Source: an uncultured Paracoccaceae bacterium
Lineage (GTDB): Bacteria; Pseudomonadota; Alphaproteobacteria; Rhodobacterales; Rhodobacteraceae
Direction of reading: 5' to 3'
NCBI GenBank assembly: GCA_943787985.1
Contig: CALSOO010000001.1
Location: 344,060-408,059 of the forward strand
DNA length: 64,000 nucleotides
The translations under genes were made by a program, and so were the position numbers. Shown in pieces: positions 11,571 to 20,014 of this stretch (its first letter is position 1; each line of letters opens with the position of its first letter). The notes beneath the pieces are model-generated. The model made no database searches. It had not been told where the DNA came from and was given only the letters and a program-made list of their open reading frames with translations.

Positions 11571-11605
11571 GAAACGGGCGTATCCATCGGGATGCGCCCG
11601 TTTTC
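11571..11605 (+). terminator. Terminator after the cold-shock gene
   Basis: GAAACGGGCG...ATCGGGATGCGCCCGTTTTC forms a strong stem with a T-rich end, about 40 bases after the stop. Confidence 0.8.
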
Positions 11606-11654
11606 TGTGTCCCACAGGCGGGAGCACCCATGTGCAGAACAGGGCGGATGGTCA

Positions 11655-11700
11655 TATAATACGCGCAAACTGCTTGACGCTCGGGGCTGTCCTTTATAGG
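11655..11700 (+). promoter_or_regulatory. Candidate promoter region of the rplB block
   Basis: A perfect TATAAT at 11655-11660 lacks a good -35. A second candidate is TTGACG at 11674-11679 with TATAGG at 11695-11700, only 15 bases apart. Either could serve the block that restarts at rplB after the cspA terminator. The leader from here to rplB contains nothing else that I recognise. Confidence 0.4.
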
Positions 11701-11867
11701 AGACAGCATCGGCTACAGCCCCGGATTCGTCCGGGGCTTAGCTTTTGTTTTGTTCCCGCCAATTGCAGGGATCAGAATTCGCGACAAAAGGGCACCTACG
11801 GGGGCCTACAAACCAAGACGCCGCTCGGGCAACCGCGCGGACACAAGCAAAACGGAAGACAGAAAAC

Positions 11868-12710
11868 ATGGCACTCAAGTCGTATAAACCGACGACGCCG
11901 GGCCAGCGTGGGCTGGTACTGATCGACCGTTCGGAGCTTTGGAAAGGACGCCCCGTTAAGGCCCTCACAGAAGGCCTGACGAAGAACGGCGGACGGAACA
12001 ACACCGGACGGATCACGATGCGCCGCAAAGGCGGGGGCGCAAAGCGTCTCTATCGCATCGTAGATTTTCGGCGCAACAAAATGGATGTTACGGCCACGGT
12101 CGAACGCATCGAATATGACCCTAACCGCACAGCCTTTATCGCGCTCGTAAAATACGAAGACGGCGAACAGGCCTACATCCTCGCGCCACAGCGCTTGGGC
12201 GTCGGTGACAAGGTGATCTCTGCGACCAAGGCAGACATCAAACCCGGTAACGCGATGCCTTTCTCTGGCATGCCCATCGGTACAATCATTCACAACATCG
12301 AGCTCAAGCCTGGCAAAGGCGGTCAAATCGCACGCGCCGCTGGCACGTATGCTCAATTCGTAGGCCGCGATGGTGGTTACGCCCAGATCCGTCTGAGCTC
12401 TGGCGAATTGCGTCTGGTCCGTCAGGAATGCATGGCGACTGTCGGTGCTGTGTCCAACCCGGACAACTCGAACCAGAACTTCGGTAAAGCGGGCCGCATG
12501 CGTCACAAGGGCATCCGTCCTTCTGTACGTGGTGTCGTTATGAACCCGATCGACCACCCTCACGGTGGTGGTGAAGGCCGGACCTCTGGTGGTCGTCACC
12601 CGGTTTCCCCATGGGGCAAGCCAACCAAGGGTGCGCGCACACGCAACAAAAACAAAGCGTCGCAAAAGCTTATTATCCGCTCGCGTCACGCCAAGAAAAA
12701 GGGACGCTAA
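11868..12710 (+). CDS. rplB: 50S ribosomal protein L2
   Basis: This intact 280-aa protein contains the L2 hallmarks: the peptidyl-transferase loop with the essential His in [27 protein letters not shown], and the RNA-binding core [14 protein letters not shown]2 bridges the subunits and is needed for peptide-bond formation. The start at 11868 ([14 protein letters not shown]) is the canonical one. It opens the second S10 block, with rpsS following by three bases. Confidence 0.96.
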   Translation: MALKSYKPTTPGQRGLVLIDRSELWKGRPVKALTEGLTKNGGRNNTGRITMRRKGGGAKRLYRIVDFRRNKMDVTATVERIEYDPNRTAFIALVKYEDGEQAYILAPQRLGVGDKVISATKADIKPGNAMPFSGMPIGTIIHNIELKPGKGGQIARAAGTYAQFVGRDGGYAQIRLSSGELRLVRQECMATVGAVSNPDNSNQNFGKAGRMRHKGIRPSVRGVVMNPIDHPHGGGEGRTSGGRHPVSPWGKPTKGARTRNKNKASQKLIIRSRHAKKKGR

Positions 12711-12713
12711 TTT

Positions 12714-12992
12714 ATGGGTCGTTCTGTTTGGAAAGGGCCTTTTGTCGACAGCTATGTGTTGAAAAAGGCCGAAGTGTCCCGCGAGTCGGGCCGCAACGAA
12801 GTGATCAAGATCTGGTCGCGTCGCTCTACTATCCTGCCCCAGTTTGTGGGCCTCACCTTTGGCGTTTATAACGGCCACAAGCATATCCCGGTGAACGTCA
12901 CCGAGGAAATGATTGGCCAGAAGTTTGGTGAATATTCACCAACGCGGACCTACTACGGTCACGCCGCTGACAAGAAGGCGAAACGCAAATGA
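12714..12992 (+). CDS. rpsS: 30S ribosomal protein S19
   Basis: This intact 92-aa protein has [12 protein letters not shown] at the start, [23 protein letters not shown] and GHKHIPV in the core, and LysArg-rich ends. S19 forms a head complex with S13 near the A-site tRNA. Its stop overlaps the start of rplV by four bases. Confidence 0.96.
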   Translation: MGRSVWKGPFVDSYVLKKAEVSRESGRNEVIKIWSRRSTILPQFVGLTFGVYNGHKHIPVNVTEEMIGQKFGEYSPTRTYYGHAADKKAKRK

Positions 12993-13381
12993 GCAAGGAT
13001 AAGAACCCTCGCCGCGTTGCTGACAACGAAGCAATGGCAAAAACACGCATGTTGCGCACCAGCCCTCAAAAGCTGAACCTCGTGGCGCAACTGATCCGTG
13101 GCAAGAAAGTCGACAAGGCCCTCACGGACCTGACCTTCTCCAAAAAGCGGATCGCGCAAGACGTGAAAAAATGCCTGCAGTCGGCGATCGCCAACGCAGA
13201 AAACAACCACAATCTGGACGTGGACGAGCTGATCGTCGCCGAAGCTTGGGTTGGCAAAAACATGACACTGAAACGCGGACGTCCTCGGGCGCGTGGCCGC
13301 TTTGGCAAGATCATGAAGCCGTTTGCTGAGATCACGATCAAAGTGCGTCAAGTTGAAGAAGTGTCAGGGGAGCAAGCCTAA
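12989..13381 (+). CDS. rplV: 50S ribosomal protein L22
   Basis: This intact 130-aa protein has [20 protein letters not shown] and the tunnel-loop region [13 protein letters not shown] that reaches into the exit tunnel, where macrolide-resistance changes occur in other bacteria. It overlaps rpsS by four bases and ends on the first base of rpsC (TAATG). Confidence 0.95.
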   Translation: MSKDKNPRRVADNEAMAKTRMLRTSPQKLNLVAQLIRGKKVDKALTDLTFSKKRIAQDVKKCLQSAIANAENNHNLDVDELIVAEAWVGKNMTLKRGRPRARGRFGKIMKPFAEITIKVRQVEEVSGEQA

Positions 13382-14088
13382 TGGGTAACAAAGTCAATCC
13401 AATCGGCATGCGTCTGCAAGTCAACCGCACTTGGGACAGCCGCTGGTACGCCGACACAAAGGATTTCGGGGACCTGCTTCTCGAAGACCTGAAAATGCGC
13501 GCCTTCATCAAAGAAGAATGCAAGCAGTCCGGCGTGGCCCGTGTGATCATTGAACGTCCGCACAAAAAGTGCCGCGTCACAATCCACACAGCCCGTCCTG
13601 GTGTCATCATCGGCAAGAAAGGTGCAGACATCGAAGTGCTGCGCAAGAAGCTGGCGAACCTGACAGACTCCGAATTGCACCTCAACATTGTTGAAGTCCG
13701 CAAGCCCGAGCTGGACGCAGCCCTCGTGGGTGAGTCCATTGCACAGCAGCTGGAACGTCGTGTTTCTTTCCGTCGCGCTATGAAGCGTGCCGTTCAGAAC
13801 GCAATGCGTATGGGTGCCTTGGGCATCCGCGTGAACGTCGCCGGTCGTCTGGGTGGCGCAGAAATCGCGCGTACCGAATGGTACCGTGAAGGTCGTGTGC
13901 CCTTGCACACATTGCGTGCCGACATCGATTACGCCCACGTCGAAGCGACAACTGCTTATGGTATCATCGGGATCAAAACTTGGATCTTCAAAGGTGAAAT
14001 CATGGAGCACGACCCGCAAGCGCGTGATCGTAAAGCTCAAGAACTCCAAGACGGCCCAACACCTCGCGGTGCTGGCGGTCGTCGCTGA
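13381..14088 (+). CDS. rpsC: 30S ribosomal protein S3
   Basis: This intact 235-aa protein has [22 protein letters not shown] at the start, the KH motif [11 protein letters not shown] at about residue 75, and the S3 C-terminal domain ([23 protein letters not shown]). S3 lines the mRNA entry tunnel. The stop is followed by 15 bases to rplP. Confidence 0.96.
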   Translation: MGNKVNPIGMRLQVNRTWDSRWYADTKDFGDLLLEDLKMRAFIKEECKQSGVARVIIERPHKKCRVTIHTARPGVIIGKKGADIEVLRKKLANLTDSELHLNIVEVRKPELDAALVGESIAQQLERRVSFRRAMKRAVQNAMRMGALGIRVNVAGRLGGAEIARTEWYREGRVPLHTLRADIDYAHVEATTAYGIIGIKTWIFKGEIMEHDPQARDRKAQELQDGPTPRGAGGRR

Positions 14089-14103
14089 TAGGGGGGCGAT
14101 AAG

Positions 14104-14517
14104 ATGCTTCAACCAAAGCGTACCAAATTCCGCAAGCAGTTTAAGGGCTCTATCAAGGGTCTGGCTAAAGGCGGTTCCGACCTCAACTTCGGCACTTACG
14201 GCCTCAAGGCAACCGAGCCCGAGCGTGTGACAGCCCGTCAAATCGAAGCGGCCCGCCGCGCGATGACACGTCACATGAAACGTCAGGGCCGTGTCTGGAT
14301 CCGTATTTTCCCGGATGTGCCAATCACAGCCAAACCCATCGAAGTTCGTATGGGTAAAGGTAAAGGCTCTGTTGACCGTTGGGCAGCCAAAGTCAAACCG
14401 GGTCGCGTGATGTTCGAGATCGATGGCGTCAACGACGACATCGCCCGCGAAGCATTGCGTCTGGCGGCGATGAAACTGCCGATCAAAACACGGGTTGTTG
14501 TCAGAGAAGATTGGTAA
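14104..14517 (+). CDS. rplP: 50S ribosomal protein L16
   Basis: This intact 137-aa protein starts [15 protein letters not shown] and contains [19 protein letters not shown] and the loop [14 protein letters not shown] near the A-site tRNA. Usually rpmC follows at once. Here a repeat and a terminator follow instead, and rpmC is 4.6 kb away. Confidence 0.96.
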   Translation: MLQPKRTKFRKQFKGSIKGLAKGGSDLNFGTYGLKATEPERVTARQIEAARRAMTRHMKRQGRVWIRIFPDVPITAKPIEVRMGKGKGSVDRWAAKVKPGRVMFEIDGVNDDIAREALRLAAMKLPIKTRVVVREDW

Positions 14518-14527
14518 ATCTTCTCTG

Positions 14528-14568
14528 GGTGCGCGGCAGGGTATTTGCAAAGCAAATGCACGAGAGCG
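14528..14568 (+). repeat. Left copy of a 41-bp inverted repeat
   Basis: These 41 bases recur without mismatch in reverse complement at 16304-16344. The repeat contains the short palindrome ATTTGCAAAGCAAAT. It begins 11 bases after the rplP stop and, with its partner, brackets about 1.8 kb holding two unknown genes. Confidence 0.9.
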
Positions 14569-14590
14569 TCACTCGGTTGTTATGATAAAG

Positions 14591-14625
14591 AAGGCCCCCG
14601 TTGAGAAATCAGCGGGGGCTTTTCT
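14591..14625 (+). terminator. Terminator after rplP
   Basis: The stem GCCCCCG / CGGGGGC is followed by TTTTCTT, with an A-rich 5' side. It closes the second S10 block. Confidence 0.85.
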
Positions 14626-14654
14626 TCGTACTCTCCAATGACTAGTTTGATGTC

Positions 14655-15230
14655 ATGGATGTTGAACTGTGGGACGCCTACAAGAAGGCCAATGATCTGG
14701 GTATAAAAGCAGATGCAAAAAGATTTGTATTAGCCTTTATTGAATCATGTGATGACACAAGCGACATGCGCGAGTGGGTCTACGCAGAACTCCAAAACCT
14801 GCCCAGTCTTTATCCACGAATGCGTCATGAGGTATTTGAAGCCTTAGTATACCCCATTTTGACAAAAGACATGTCACAGGAAGATCCATGGGCTTTCTTT
14901 TGGATGGGTCAGCTTGCACAGAATTTTATGTCTAACAAAAAACTCTATGCTGCCTCGAAATACCAGGGATCAACTTACTATTTTGAACGGGCTTATGAAT
15001 TATGCCCTGCTGAAGACAAATTTCGGCTTGGGCTCTTGTCAGATATATTGAGTTGGTTCGACTACATTGAGCATGAATGGCCAGCGGGTATATTGGTTGC
15101 AAAAGACGATGTGCCTAAACTTTTGTTGGACATCGCAAAGGCGCGTGAGCTTGATAAACAACAAAATTCGCTGGCGAGATTAGATCGCCTGACGCATCGG
15201 ATTAATCAGAACACCACTTGGGGAGGGTAA
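14655..15230 (+). CDS. Hypothetical protein, 191 aa
   Basis: An intact frame starts MDVELWDAYKKAND. The protein is mostly helical by composition, rich in aromatic residues and acidic pairs (AFFWMGQLAQNFM, FDYIEHEWPAG), with no signal peptide or clear membrane span. I do not recognise the family. The coding sequence is clearly AT-richer than the ribosomal genes around it, which suggests acquisition. It sits between the two arms of the 41-bp inverted repeat, 30 bases after the rplP terminator. Confidence 0.6.
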   Translation: MDVELWDAYKKANDLGIKADAKRFVLAFIESCDDTSDMREWVYAELQNLPSLYPRMRHEVFEALVYPILTKDMSQEDPWAFFWMGQLAQNFMSNKKLYAASKYQGSTYYFERAYELCPAEDKFRLGLLSDILSWFDYIEHEWPAGILVAKDDVPKLLLDIAKARELDKQQNSLARLDRLTHRINQNTTWGG

Positions 15231-15238
15231 CCAACCAT

Positions 15239-15315
15239 TGCCCAATCAAAGATTGGGCAGCGCCCGAGACAGGGCTTCGCCCGTTCAACACTGAAACTGT
15301 CCACAGGACAGTTTC
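15239..15315 (+). repeat. Pair of short perfect hairpins
   Basis: TGCCCAATC-aaa-GATTGGGCA (15239-15259, 9-bp stem) and GAAACTGTCC-aca-GGACAGTTTC (15293-15315, 10-bp stem) stand 34 bases apart just after the 191-aa gene. Neither is followed by a T run, so neither looks like an ordinary terminator. They match in style the hairpins at 16345-16380, 22532-22551 and 23406-23444. Confidence 0.7.
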
Positions 15316-15379
15316 CAAGACGTGTTTCACCTTCCCCCGTTTTGACAAAGGCAAACCTATGGTTTGATAGGGAGGGCGA

Positions 15380-15406
15380 TTCGTACCATCCCCTCGGCTC
15401 GGGCGC
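15380..15406 (+). repeat. Left copy of a 27-bp imperfect direct repeat
   Basis: It matches 16207-16233 at 25 of 27 positions, with the shared core CCTCGGCTCGGGCGC. The pair brackets the 240-aa gene at 15472-16194. Confidence 0.75.
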
Positions 15407-15471
15407 GACGATACTAATTGACCGAGCTACTCATTGTTGGATTTCCCCTTCTAGAATAGACACTATAGGTC

Positions 15472-16194
15472 ATGTTTTTCGAACACTCTCATTTACACAA
15501 AAGACAATTCCAAAATTCAGTCGAATACTTGGAAATGTCCCTGACAGGCGGCATCGGCCTTGAAGGGCAAGGGTTGATCTTCGTCAATGATGATCACCGC
15601 ATGACATCAGATGAATTCCATCAGCGCTTTATTATGCGGGCGCGGTTTGGGGCATTTGACGAATTACAACGCAGAGGCATCAAAGACTTTGTGATCTATG
15701 TGCCCACATGCCGCTACTTAGACATAGCCTCACCGGAGTGGTTGTTCGAAGTGGTCGCGCGGCGTTGCGTGATCAACGGACTAGACAATCCAGAGACTGA
15801 GCAATCGTTCTTCAGTGGCAAAATACCTCGAGCTAAAGACAAGAGTCTGTTGTCGTCAACGAAGCTGTCGAATGCGGGGCCAATATTTCGAACGCGTGCC
15901 TCGCTGATTGTCGAGGAACCCAAATCTGACGAGGCCCAGATGTTAAGATCATGGCTTCAGAAATGGCGAGGCGAGGTGACCGTTGCGGGCTACTCCACCG
16001 GAGGCTGGACCCAACACGTGGATGTGGAAGGGCCACAAGAGGCTTTGGATGAATTGCCTTCTAGATTGTTCACATCTAGCCAGTGGGTTTGGCAGAATGA
16101 TACAGATGGGGACGTAAACGTTTCTCCCAATGCTCATTTCGTGAGTGAGTGGGAGTTAAATATGCTTTACGAAACGGGCCTCAACTCTTCCTGA
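15472..16194 (+). CDS. Hypothetical protein, 240 aa
   Basis: This intact soluble-looking protein starts MFFEHSHLHKRQFQNS. Visible features are ARFGAFDELQRRGIKDFVIYVPTC (alternating hydrophobic strand) and a Trp-rich C-terminus (GYSTGGWTQHVDVEG, SSQWVWQND). I recognise no family. An ATG is used with only a weak ribosome-binding site, so the start is uncertain. It is enclosed by a 27-bp direct repeat and also lies within the 41-bp inverted repeat, which hints at a cassette-like origin. Confidence 0.55.
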   Translation: MFFEHSHLHKRQFQNSVEYLEMSLTGGIGLEGQGLIFVNDDHRMTSDEFHQRFIMRARFGAFDELQRRGIKDFVIYVPTCRYLDIASPEWLFEVVARRCVINGLDNPETEQSFFSGKIPRAKDKSLLSSTKLSNAGPIFRTRASLIVEEPKSDEAQMLRSWLQKWRGEVTVAGYSTGGWTQHVDVEGPQEALDELPSRLFTSSQWVWQNDTDGDVNVSPNAHFVSEWELNMLYETGLNSS

Positions 16195-16206
16195 ACAATT
16201 AGGCGC

Positions 16207-16233
16207 TTCGCACCATCACCTCGGCTCGGGCGC
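16207..16233 (+). repeat. Right copy of the 27-bp imperfect direct repeat
   Basis: It pairs with 15380-15406 and lies 12 bases after the stop of the 240-aa gene. Confidence 0.75.
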
Positions 16234-16303
16234 AAAGTGCCACTTAGCAAGCGGGTTCACCCATACAGTGGGTCACATGTTTCGCCAGACAACGCCTTTG
16301 TGC

Positions 16304-16344
16304 CGCTCTCGTGCATTTGCTTTGCAAATACCCTGCCGCGCACC
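16304..16344 (-). repeat. Right copy of the 41-bp inverted repeat
   Basis: This is the exact reverse complement of 14528-14568. It abuts the 16-bp-stem hairpin that begins at 16345. Confidence 0.9.
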
Positions 16345-16380
16345 GGTGACTTTCAATTCCTCGTGGAATTGAAAGTCACC
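16345..16380. repeat. Perfect 16-bp hairpin at the nuclease 3' end
   Basis: GGTGACTTTCAATTCC (16345-16360), loop TCGT, then the exact complement (16365-16380). The stop codon of the minus-strand nuclease lies within it. There is no T run on either side, so this is a structured repeat rather than a typical terminator. Confidence 0.8.
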
Positions 16381-16966
16381 GCCACCGCCCGTACCCCCGC
16401 AGCTTCCGCCGCATTTCGGGGTCTTCCAGATGCCGGTACTTCCCCTCAGAGAACTGCCATCCATCCAACGCCAATCCGGCCTTAATAATCTCGGCCCCCA
16501 AATCGCGCCCATCGGACAGATAACACGTGCCCACCAATCGGTCGTAGGAGGTCTCGCCCGTCAACGCGACGGTGATGATCTGCCCTTTACACAGGCGCAC
16601 CATCTCCCACTTGGACTTTTGCCCCCAGGGTTGATCCAGTTCAGGCGCATCAATGCCCGCCAGCCGGATTTTGACGCGGTCGATCGCAATCGTGTCCCCA
16701 TCAATCACCCACGCCTTGCCCTTGATCTCCATCGAGGACGGGATCGGCGGCGGTGGGGCGTGATCTACCTTGGGTTTGGGCTTTGGGGCAGGGGGGCGGT
16801 TGGAGCGATGGCTATCGTTGGGCCTGAAATTCGGCGGAATGTAACGGGACTTCGGAGGGGGCTTGTGCCGCCTCTTACGAGTCCTAGGTTGATCATCTTC
16901 GCGAATGCCGTTCGCGATCCAAGCAATAACGCCGATCACCAAACACAGAAAAAGAAATTCAATCAT
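16376..16966 (-). CDS. Membrane-anchored thermonuclease (SNase) family protein
   Basis: The start at ATG 16966 gives MIEFLFLCLVIGVIAWIANGI, an N-terminal membrane anchor; a longer TTG start at 16981 is possible. A Pro/Lys/Arg-rich linker (about residues 28-80) follows, then an SNase-like domain: VIDGDTIAID, RLAGIDAPELDQP (catalytic Arg and Glu positions) and SYDRLVGTCYL (second Arg). It probably cleaves nucleic acid with calcium at the outer face of the membrane. The domain order and motifs support the family strongly. It is on the minus strand inside the ribosomal cluster and has no ribosomal link. Confidence 0.8.
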   Translation of the reverse strand: MIEFLFLCLVIGVIAWIANGIREDDQPRTRKRRHKPPPKSRYIPPNFRPNDSHRSNRPPAPKPKPKVDHAPPPPIPSSMEIKGKAWVIDGDTIAIDRVKIRLAGIDAPELDQPWGQKSKWEMVRLCKGQIITVALTGETSYDRLVGTCYLSDGRDLGAEIIKAGLALDGWQFSEGKYRHLEDPEMRRKLRGYGRWR

Positions 16967-17035
16967 AGTCCAAATACTCAAAAACGCTTTTGAGAATACT
17001 GTCCGAAAACGAAAGTGAACTCAACCACAGGTGGG

Positions 17036-17653
17036 TTAACCCCAACTGTAATTAAAACTCACCGACACCCGTTCATCTTCCGCCATGTTCACAGGCACCT
17101 CATGGCGCAACCAGCTTTCCCACATCAGCACTTCGCCGACTTCAGGGGCGACATAGGTAAACGTCTTTAACTCGGGCCGTACATTTTTCAGACGGGCAGG
17201 GGCGGCCATCATCATGGGCAGGCGCGGGTCCTCGAATTTGATCGCGCTGGCCCCATCTGGCATTGCCACATAGGTCGTGCCGGAAATGACGGAATGGGGA
17301 TGGATGTGAGAGGTATGCACGCCGCCCTCTGGCAGGATGTTGATCCAAATGTCTTCCAGCGTCAGCTCTTTGCCGTCCAGATCAAATTCCAGATCCTCGG
17401 CAAAGGCGGCCACATGGGCGTCCAGAACCTTGACCAGATCGGCAAAGATCGGAAAGCGCCACGGCAGATCGGTCAACGACGCATAAGAGGTATAGCCGGG
17501 AAAGCCGTTCTCTTCGCACCAATTCTGCCCCGCCTCATCGTCATTGGCGACAGCCCAACAGGAATTCTCCAACTCGGTTGGATCAACAGCGCCCTGTTCT
17601 GACAGGGCAGCGCGGTAAAGGCGGGTCACAAAGAGGGAGGAGATTTGGGTCAT
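17036..17653 (-). CDS. 2-oxoglutarate/Fe(II) oxygenase-like protein (TIGR02466 type)
   Basis: This intact 205-aa protein matches the conserved TIGR02466/PF13759 pattern. GGVHTSHIHPHSVISGTTYV at about residues 110-129 carries the first metal-site His residues. The C-terminal WESWLRHEVPVN...ERVSVSFNYSWG carries the distal His and the Arg expected to bind 2-oxoglutarate. It is probably a cytosolic hydroxylase of unknown substrate. It lies on the minus strand between the nuclease and the RTX-like gene, both in the same direction but with gaps, so an operon is not certain. Confidence 0.8.
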   Translation of the reverse strand: MTQISSLFVTRLYRAALSEQGAVDPTELENSCWAVANDDEAGQNWCEENGFPGYTSYASLTDLPWRFPIFADLVKVLDAHVAAFAEDLEFDLDGKELTLEDIWINILPEGGVHTSHIHPHSVISGTTYVAMPDGASAIKFEDPRLPMMMAAPARLKNVRPELKTFTYVAPEVGEVLMWESWLRHEVPVNMAEDERVSVSFNYSWG

Positions 17654-17831
17654 GGCGGTCTCTTATCGCAGAATAGAAAATGGAACCAGTGGTTGACCGC
17701 CGCTTCTATGTGCAAAAACGGTAGAGCTATGCCTTGATTGCGGTACTTTTACCTCAAGGCCCAAAAGGAAAGGGGCGCAAGGATGCCACGAACAATGCCA
17801 CACCGCAATTCACGCCACCAAAAGCATCACA

Positions 17832-18926
17832 TCAAACAGTGGCACCCAGCGGCAGCGCCGTTGGAACAGTCGCGCCGACAAAGGAAATGTCGTCCCAATC
17901 CACGCCCGTTGCGCTGATGGCAATGTGGACATCCCGCGTCAAATCACCGGCCCGTTCATAGCGTAAAATCAGATTGGTCGCCTCGGTGCCGTCTGCCTCT
18001 AGCCGTGCGTTCAACAGGGTGTAGCCGTCCAGCACGCTGATTGCCTCAACTTGCAAAACATCCACACCGGGCTCGAAATCGGTTAGATTAAAACCGTTGA
18101 GCCCGACAACATTGTCCTCCGGAAGCGATTCAAGAATACCGGTCAGGTCGATATCAGTGAAAAAACCGGGCTCGAATTCAACGCCTTCATCAATCAACAC
18201 CTCAAACGTGTCTGCACCCGCGCCGCCATTGGCATATGAGATGCCATCAAGATCGTCTGATTGCGCGGACACATCAACACGCAACGTGTCATCACCTGCG
18301 CCGCCGTCCCCTGTCACGCGCGCGCCCGAGCCGGGTTCGGTGTTGCCGTTGTAGATCAAAAGGTCATCGCCTGCGCCACCCTCGAGAATGGCGTTGTAGT
18401 CGCCCGTCAGCGTGTCATCCCCGTCGCCGCCAAACACGCGGTGGAATTCGCCAGAGGTTGATGATGCCACGACAACGTCGTCGCCAGCCCCCCCGTTGAT
18501 CGTCACAGCACCGCCATCAATGGTTAACGTGTCATCGCCCGCGCCCCCGTCAACGTCGCCATAAACAAGGTCGAGGGCAATGACATCATCGCCAGCCCCT
18601 CCGTTCAGAGACCCATTGGTAAGGGCAACGTCGCCACTGCTCGTCAGGTTAATCGTGTCGTCGCCCGCGCCGCCATCTACCGTGACCCCGTTAAGCCTCG
18701 TGAACTCACTTTCGATCAAACTGCCGGCTGCGATCTGAAAAATGTCGTCCGCGTCGGTGCCCTGTGCCGTTGCGCCTGCTTCCACGTTGATCGGTGTAGT
18801 CTCGTCTTCGGCTACATCCTCAGACGTATCATCCGGTGCCTCAGGATCATCGTTGTTTGTCAACGTAAGGCTAAGGCCAAGGCCCAACAGCGCCAAAATG
18901 GCAAGAGAACCCATCGAATTATCCAA
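17832..18926 (-). CDS. RTX-type calcium-binding repeat protein
   Basis: This intact 364-aa acidic protein begins MDNSMGSLAILALLGLGLSLTL, a hydrophobic N-terminal anchor or signal, followed by an Asp/Glu/Thr linker. From about residue 78 to 240 come repeated GGAGDD nonapeptides (VDGGAGDDTINL, LNGGAGDDVIAL, INGGAGDDVVVA, VFGGDGDDTLTG and others) that form a calcium-binding beta roll. A C-terminal domain (about 280-364) resembles the non-repeat module often found at the end of roseobacter RTX-like proteins. It is probably surface-located or secreted. No type I secretion genes are in the window. It lies inside the ribosomal cluster on the opposite strand. Confidence 0.8.
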   Translation of the reverse strand: MDNSMGSLAILALLGLGLSLTLTNNDDPEAPDDTSEDVAEDETTPINVEAGATAQGTDADDIFQIAAGSLIESEFTRLNGVTVDGGAGDDTINLTSSGDVALTNGSLNGGAGDDVIALDLVYGDVDGGAGDDTLTIDGGAVTINGGAGDDVVVASSTSGEFHRVFGGDGDDTLTGDYNAILEGGAGDDLLIYNGNTEPGSGARVTGDGGAGDDTLRVDVSAQSDDLDGISYANGGAGADTFEVLIDEGVEFEPGFFTDIDLTGILESLPEDNVVGLNGFNLTDFEPGVDVLQVEAISVLDGYTLLNARLEADGTEATNLILRYERAGDLTRDVHIAISATGVDWDDISFVGATVPTALPLGATV

Positions 18927-19013
18927 TCATTAAGAATTTCACCTAGTTTACGAAAAAGGCAGTGCTGTCGCAACGCAACCCGCTTGGGGTTCAAAACCCT
19001 TGAAAACTAAGGG

Positions 19014-19042
19014 TTGCCACCTCTAACAAACACTCCTATACG
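19014..19042 (+). promoter_or_regulatory. Promoter of the rpmC (spc) block
   Basis: TTGCCA at 19014-19019 and TATACG at 19037-19042 are 17 bases apart, the same arrangement as before rpsJ. It restarts ribosomal transcription after the 4.6-kb insertion. The leader to rpmC is about 75 bases. Confidence 0.75.
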
Positions 19043-19122
19043 CAGCCATCTACATGACCTCCACCAGAATCATGGTCACCCGAGAAGGGGCCACCTGGTG
19101 ATGTTGAAAAGGAAGAATGGCA

Positions 19123-19326
19123 ATGAATGCCCAAGAACTGCGCGATATGACGCCAGACCAGTTGCGCGACAAACTGGCTGACCTCAAAAAAGAAAGCTTC
19201 AACCTGCGTTTCCAAGCAGCCACAGGCTCTCTCGAAAATGCTTCGCAAATCCGGGTTGCACGTCGCAACGCGGCCCGCGTCAAAACAATTCTGAACGAAA
19301 AAGCTGCTGCTGCAGCGGCTGAATAA
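19123..19326 (+). CDS. rpmC: 50S ribosomal protein L29
   Basis: This intact 67-aa protein starts [24 protein letters not shown] and is the two-helix L29 at the tunnel exit, with an Ala-rich tail. An ATG six bases upstream (19117) is in frame but lies only three bases after AAGGA, so 19123 is preferred. rpsQ follows by 11 bases. Confidence 0.94.
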   Translation: MNAQELRDMTPDQLRDKLADLKKESFNLRFQAATGSLENASQIRVARRNAARVKTILNEKAAAAAAE

Positions 19327-19337
19327 GGAGAGCACTT

Positions 19338-19568
19338 ATGCCTAAGCGTATTTTGACCGGCACAGTGACCTCTGATGCCAACGAACAAACTGTAACAGTG
19401 TCTGTAGAGCGCCGCTTTACCCACCCTGTTCTGAAAAAGACCATCCGTAAGTCCAAAAAATACCGGGCCCACGATGAAAACAATGCCTTCAAAACTGGCG
19501 ATTCCGTACGCATCATCGAATGCGCGCCACGCTCGAAGACAAAACGCTGGGAAGTGATCACAGCCTAA
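19338..19568 (+). CDS. rpsQ: 30S ribosomal protein S17
   Basis: This intact 76-aa OB-fold protein has [38 protein letters not shown] and HDENN. S17 is an early 16S-binding assembly protein. A gap of 76 bases to rplN contains a TATAAT at 19586-19591 without a matching -35. Confidence 0.95.
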   Translation: MPKRILTGTVTSDANEQTVTVSVERRFTHPVLKKTIRKSKKYRAHDENNAFKTGDSVRIIECAPRSKTKRWEVITA

Positions 19569-19644
19569 GCTGGGACCACTTGCAGTATAATCGAAACCCT
19601 AGGGATTAGGCACGCATCGCCCCCTACAGGTCGGGAGAAACCAA

Positions 19645-20013
19645 ATGATCCAGATGCAGACAAATCTTGAGGTAGCTGACAACAGCGGCGCACGCCGTGT
19701 TCAGTGCATCAAGGTTCTGGGTGGTTCCAAGCGTAAATACGCATCCGTAGGCGACATCATTGTCGTTTCGGTCAAGGAAGCCATTCCACGCGGTCGTGTT
19801 AAGAAGGGTGACGTCCGTAAGGCCGTCGTCGTTCGCACGGCAAAAGAAGTACGTCGCGACGATGGCACCGCCATCCGTTTTGACGGCAACGCCGCAGTTA
19901 TCCTCAACAACAACAACGAGCCAATCGGTACACGTATCTTTGGACCAGTTGTTCGTGAGTTGCGCGCGAAAAACTTTATGAAAATCATTTCCCTCGCTCC
20001 GGAGGTGCTGTGA
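19645..20013 (+). CDS. rplN: 50S ribosomal protein L14
   Basis: This intact 122-aa protein starts [30 protein letters not shown], with [15 protein letters not shown] and [12 protein letters not shown]14 lies at the subunit interface and is the docking site of the silencing factor RsfS. rplX follows after one base. Confidence 0.96.
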   Translation: MIQMQTNLEVADNSGARRVQCIKVLGGSKRKYASVGDIIVVSVKEAIPRGRVKKGDVRKAVVVRTAKEVRRDDGTAIRFDGNAAVILNNNNEPIGTRIFGPVVRELRAKNFMKIISLAPEVL

Positions 20014-20014
20014 T

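Noticed and set aside
11796..12884. Long minus-strand open frame of 362 codons opposite rplB
   Set aside because: It is antisense to L2, has no family features, and is a by-product of codon bias. The same holds for 3499-4467 opposite fusA and 13378-14550 opposite rpsC/rplP.
18000..18700. Regular repeats that could suggest a CRISPR array
   Set aside because: They are the coding repeats of GGAGDD calcium-binding units in the RTX-type protein, with variable spacing and sequence. No CRISPR array is in the window.
19586..19591. TATAAT between rpsQ and rplN as an internal promoter
   Set aside because: There is no -35 of reasonable quality at 15-19 bases upstream, so it is probably a chance match.
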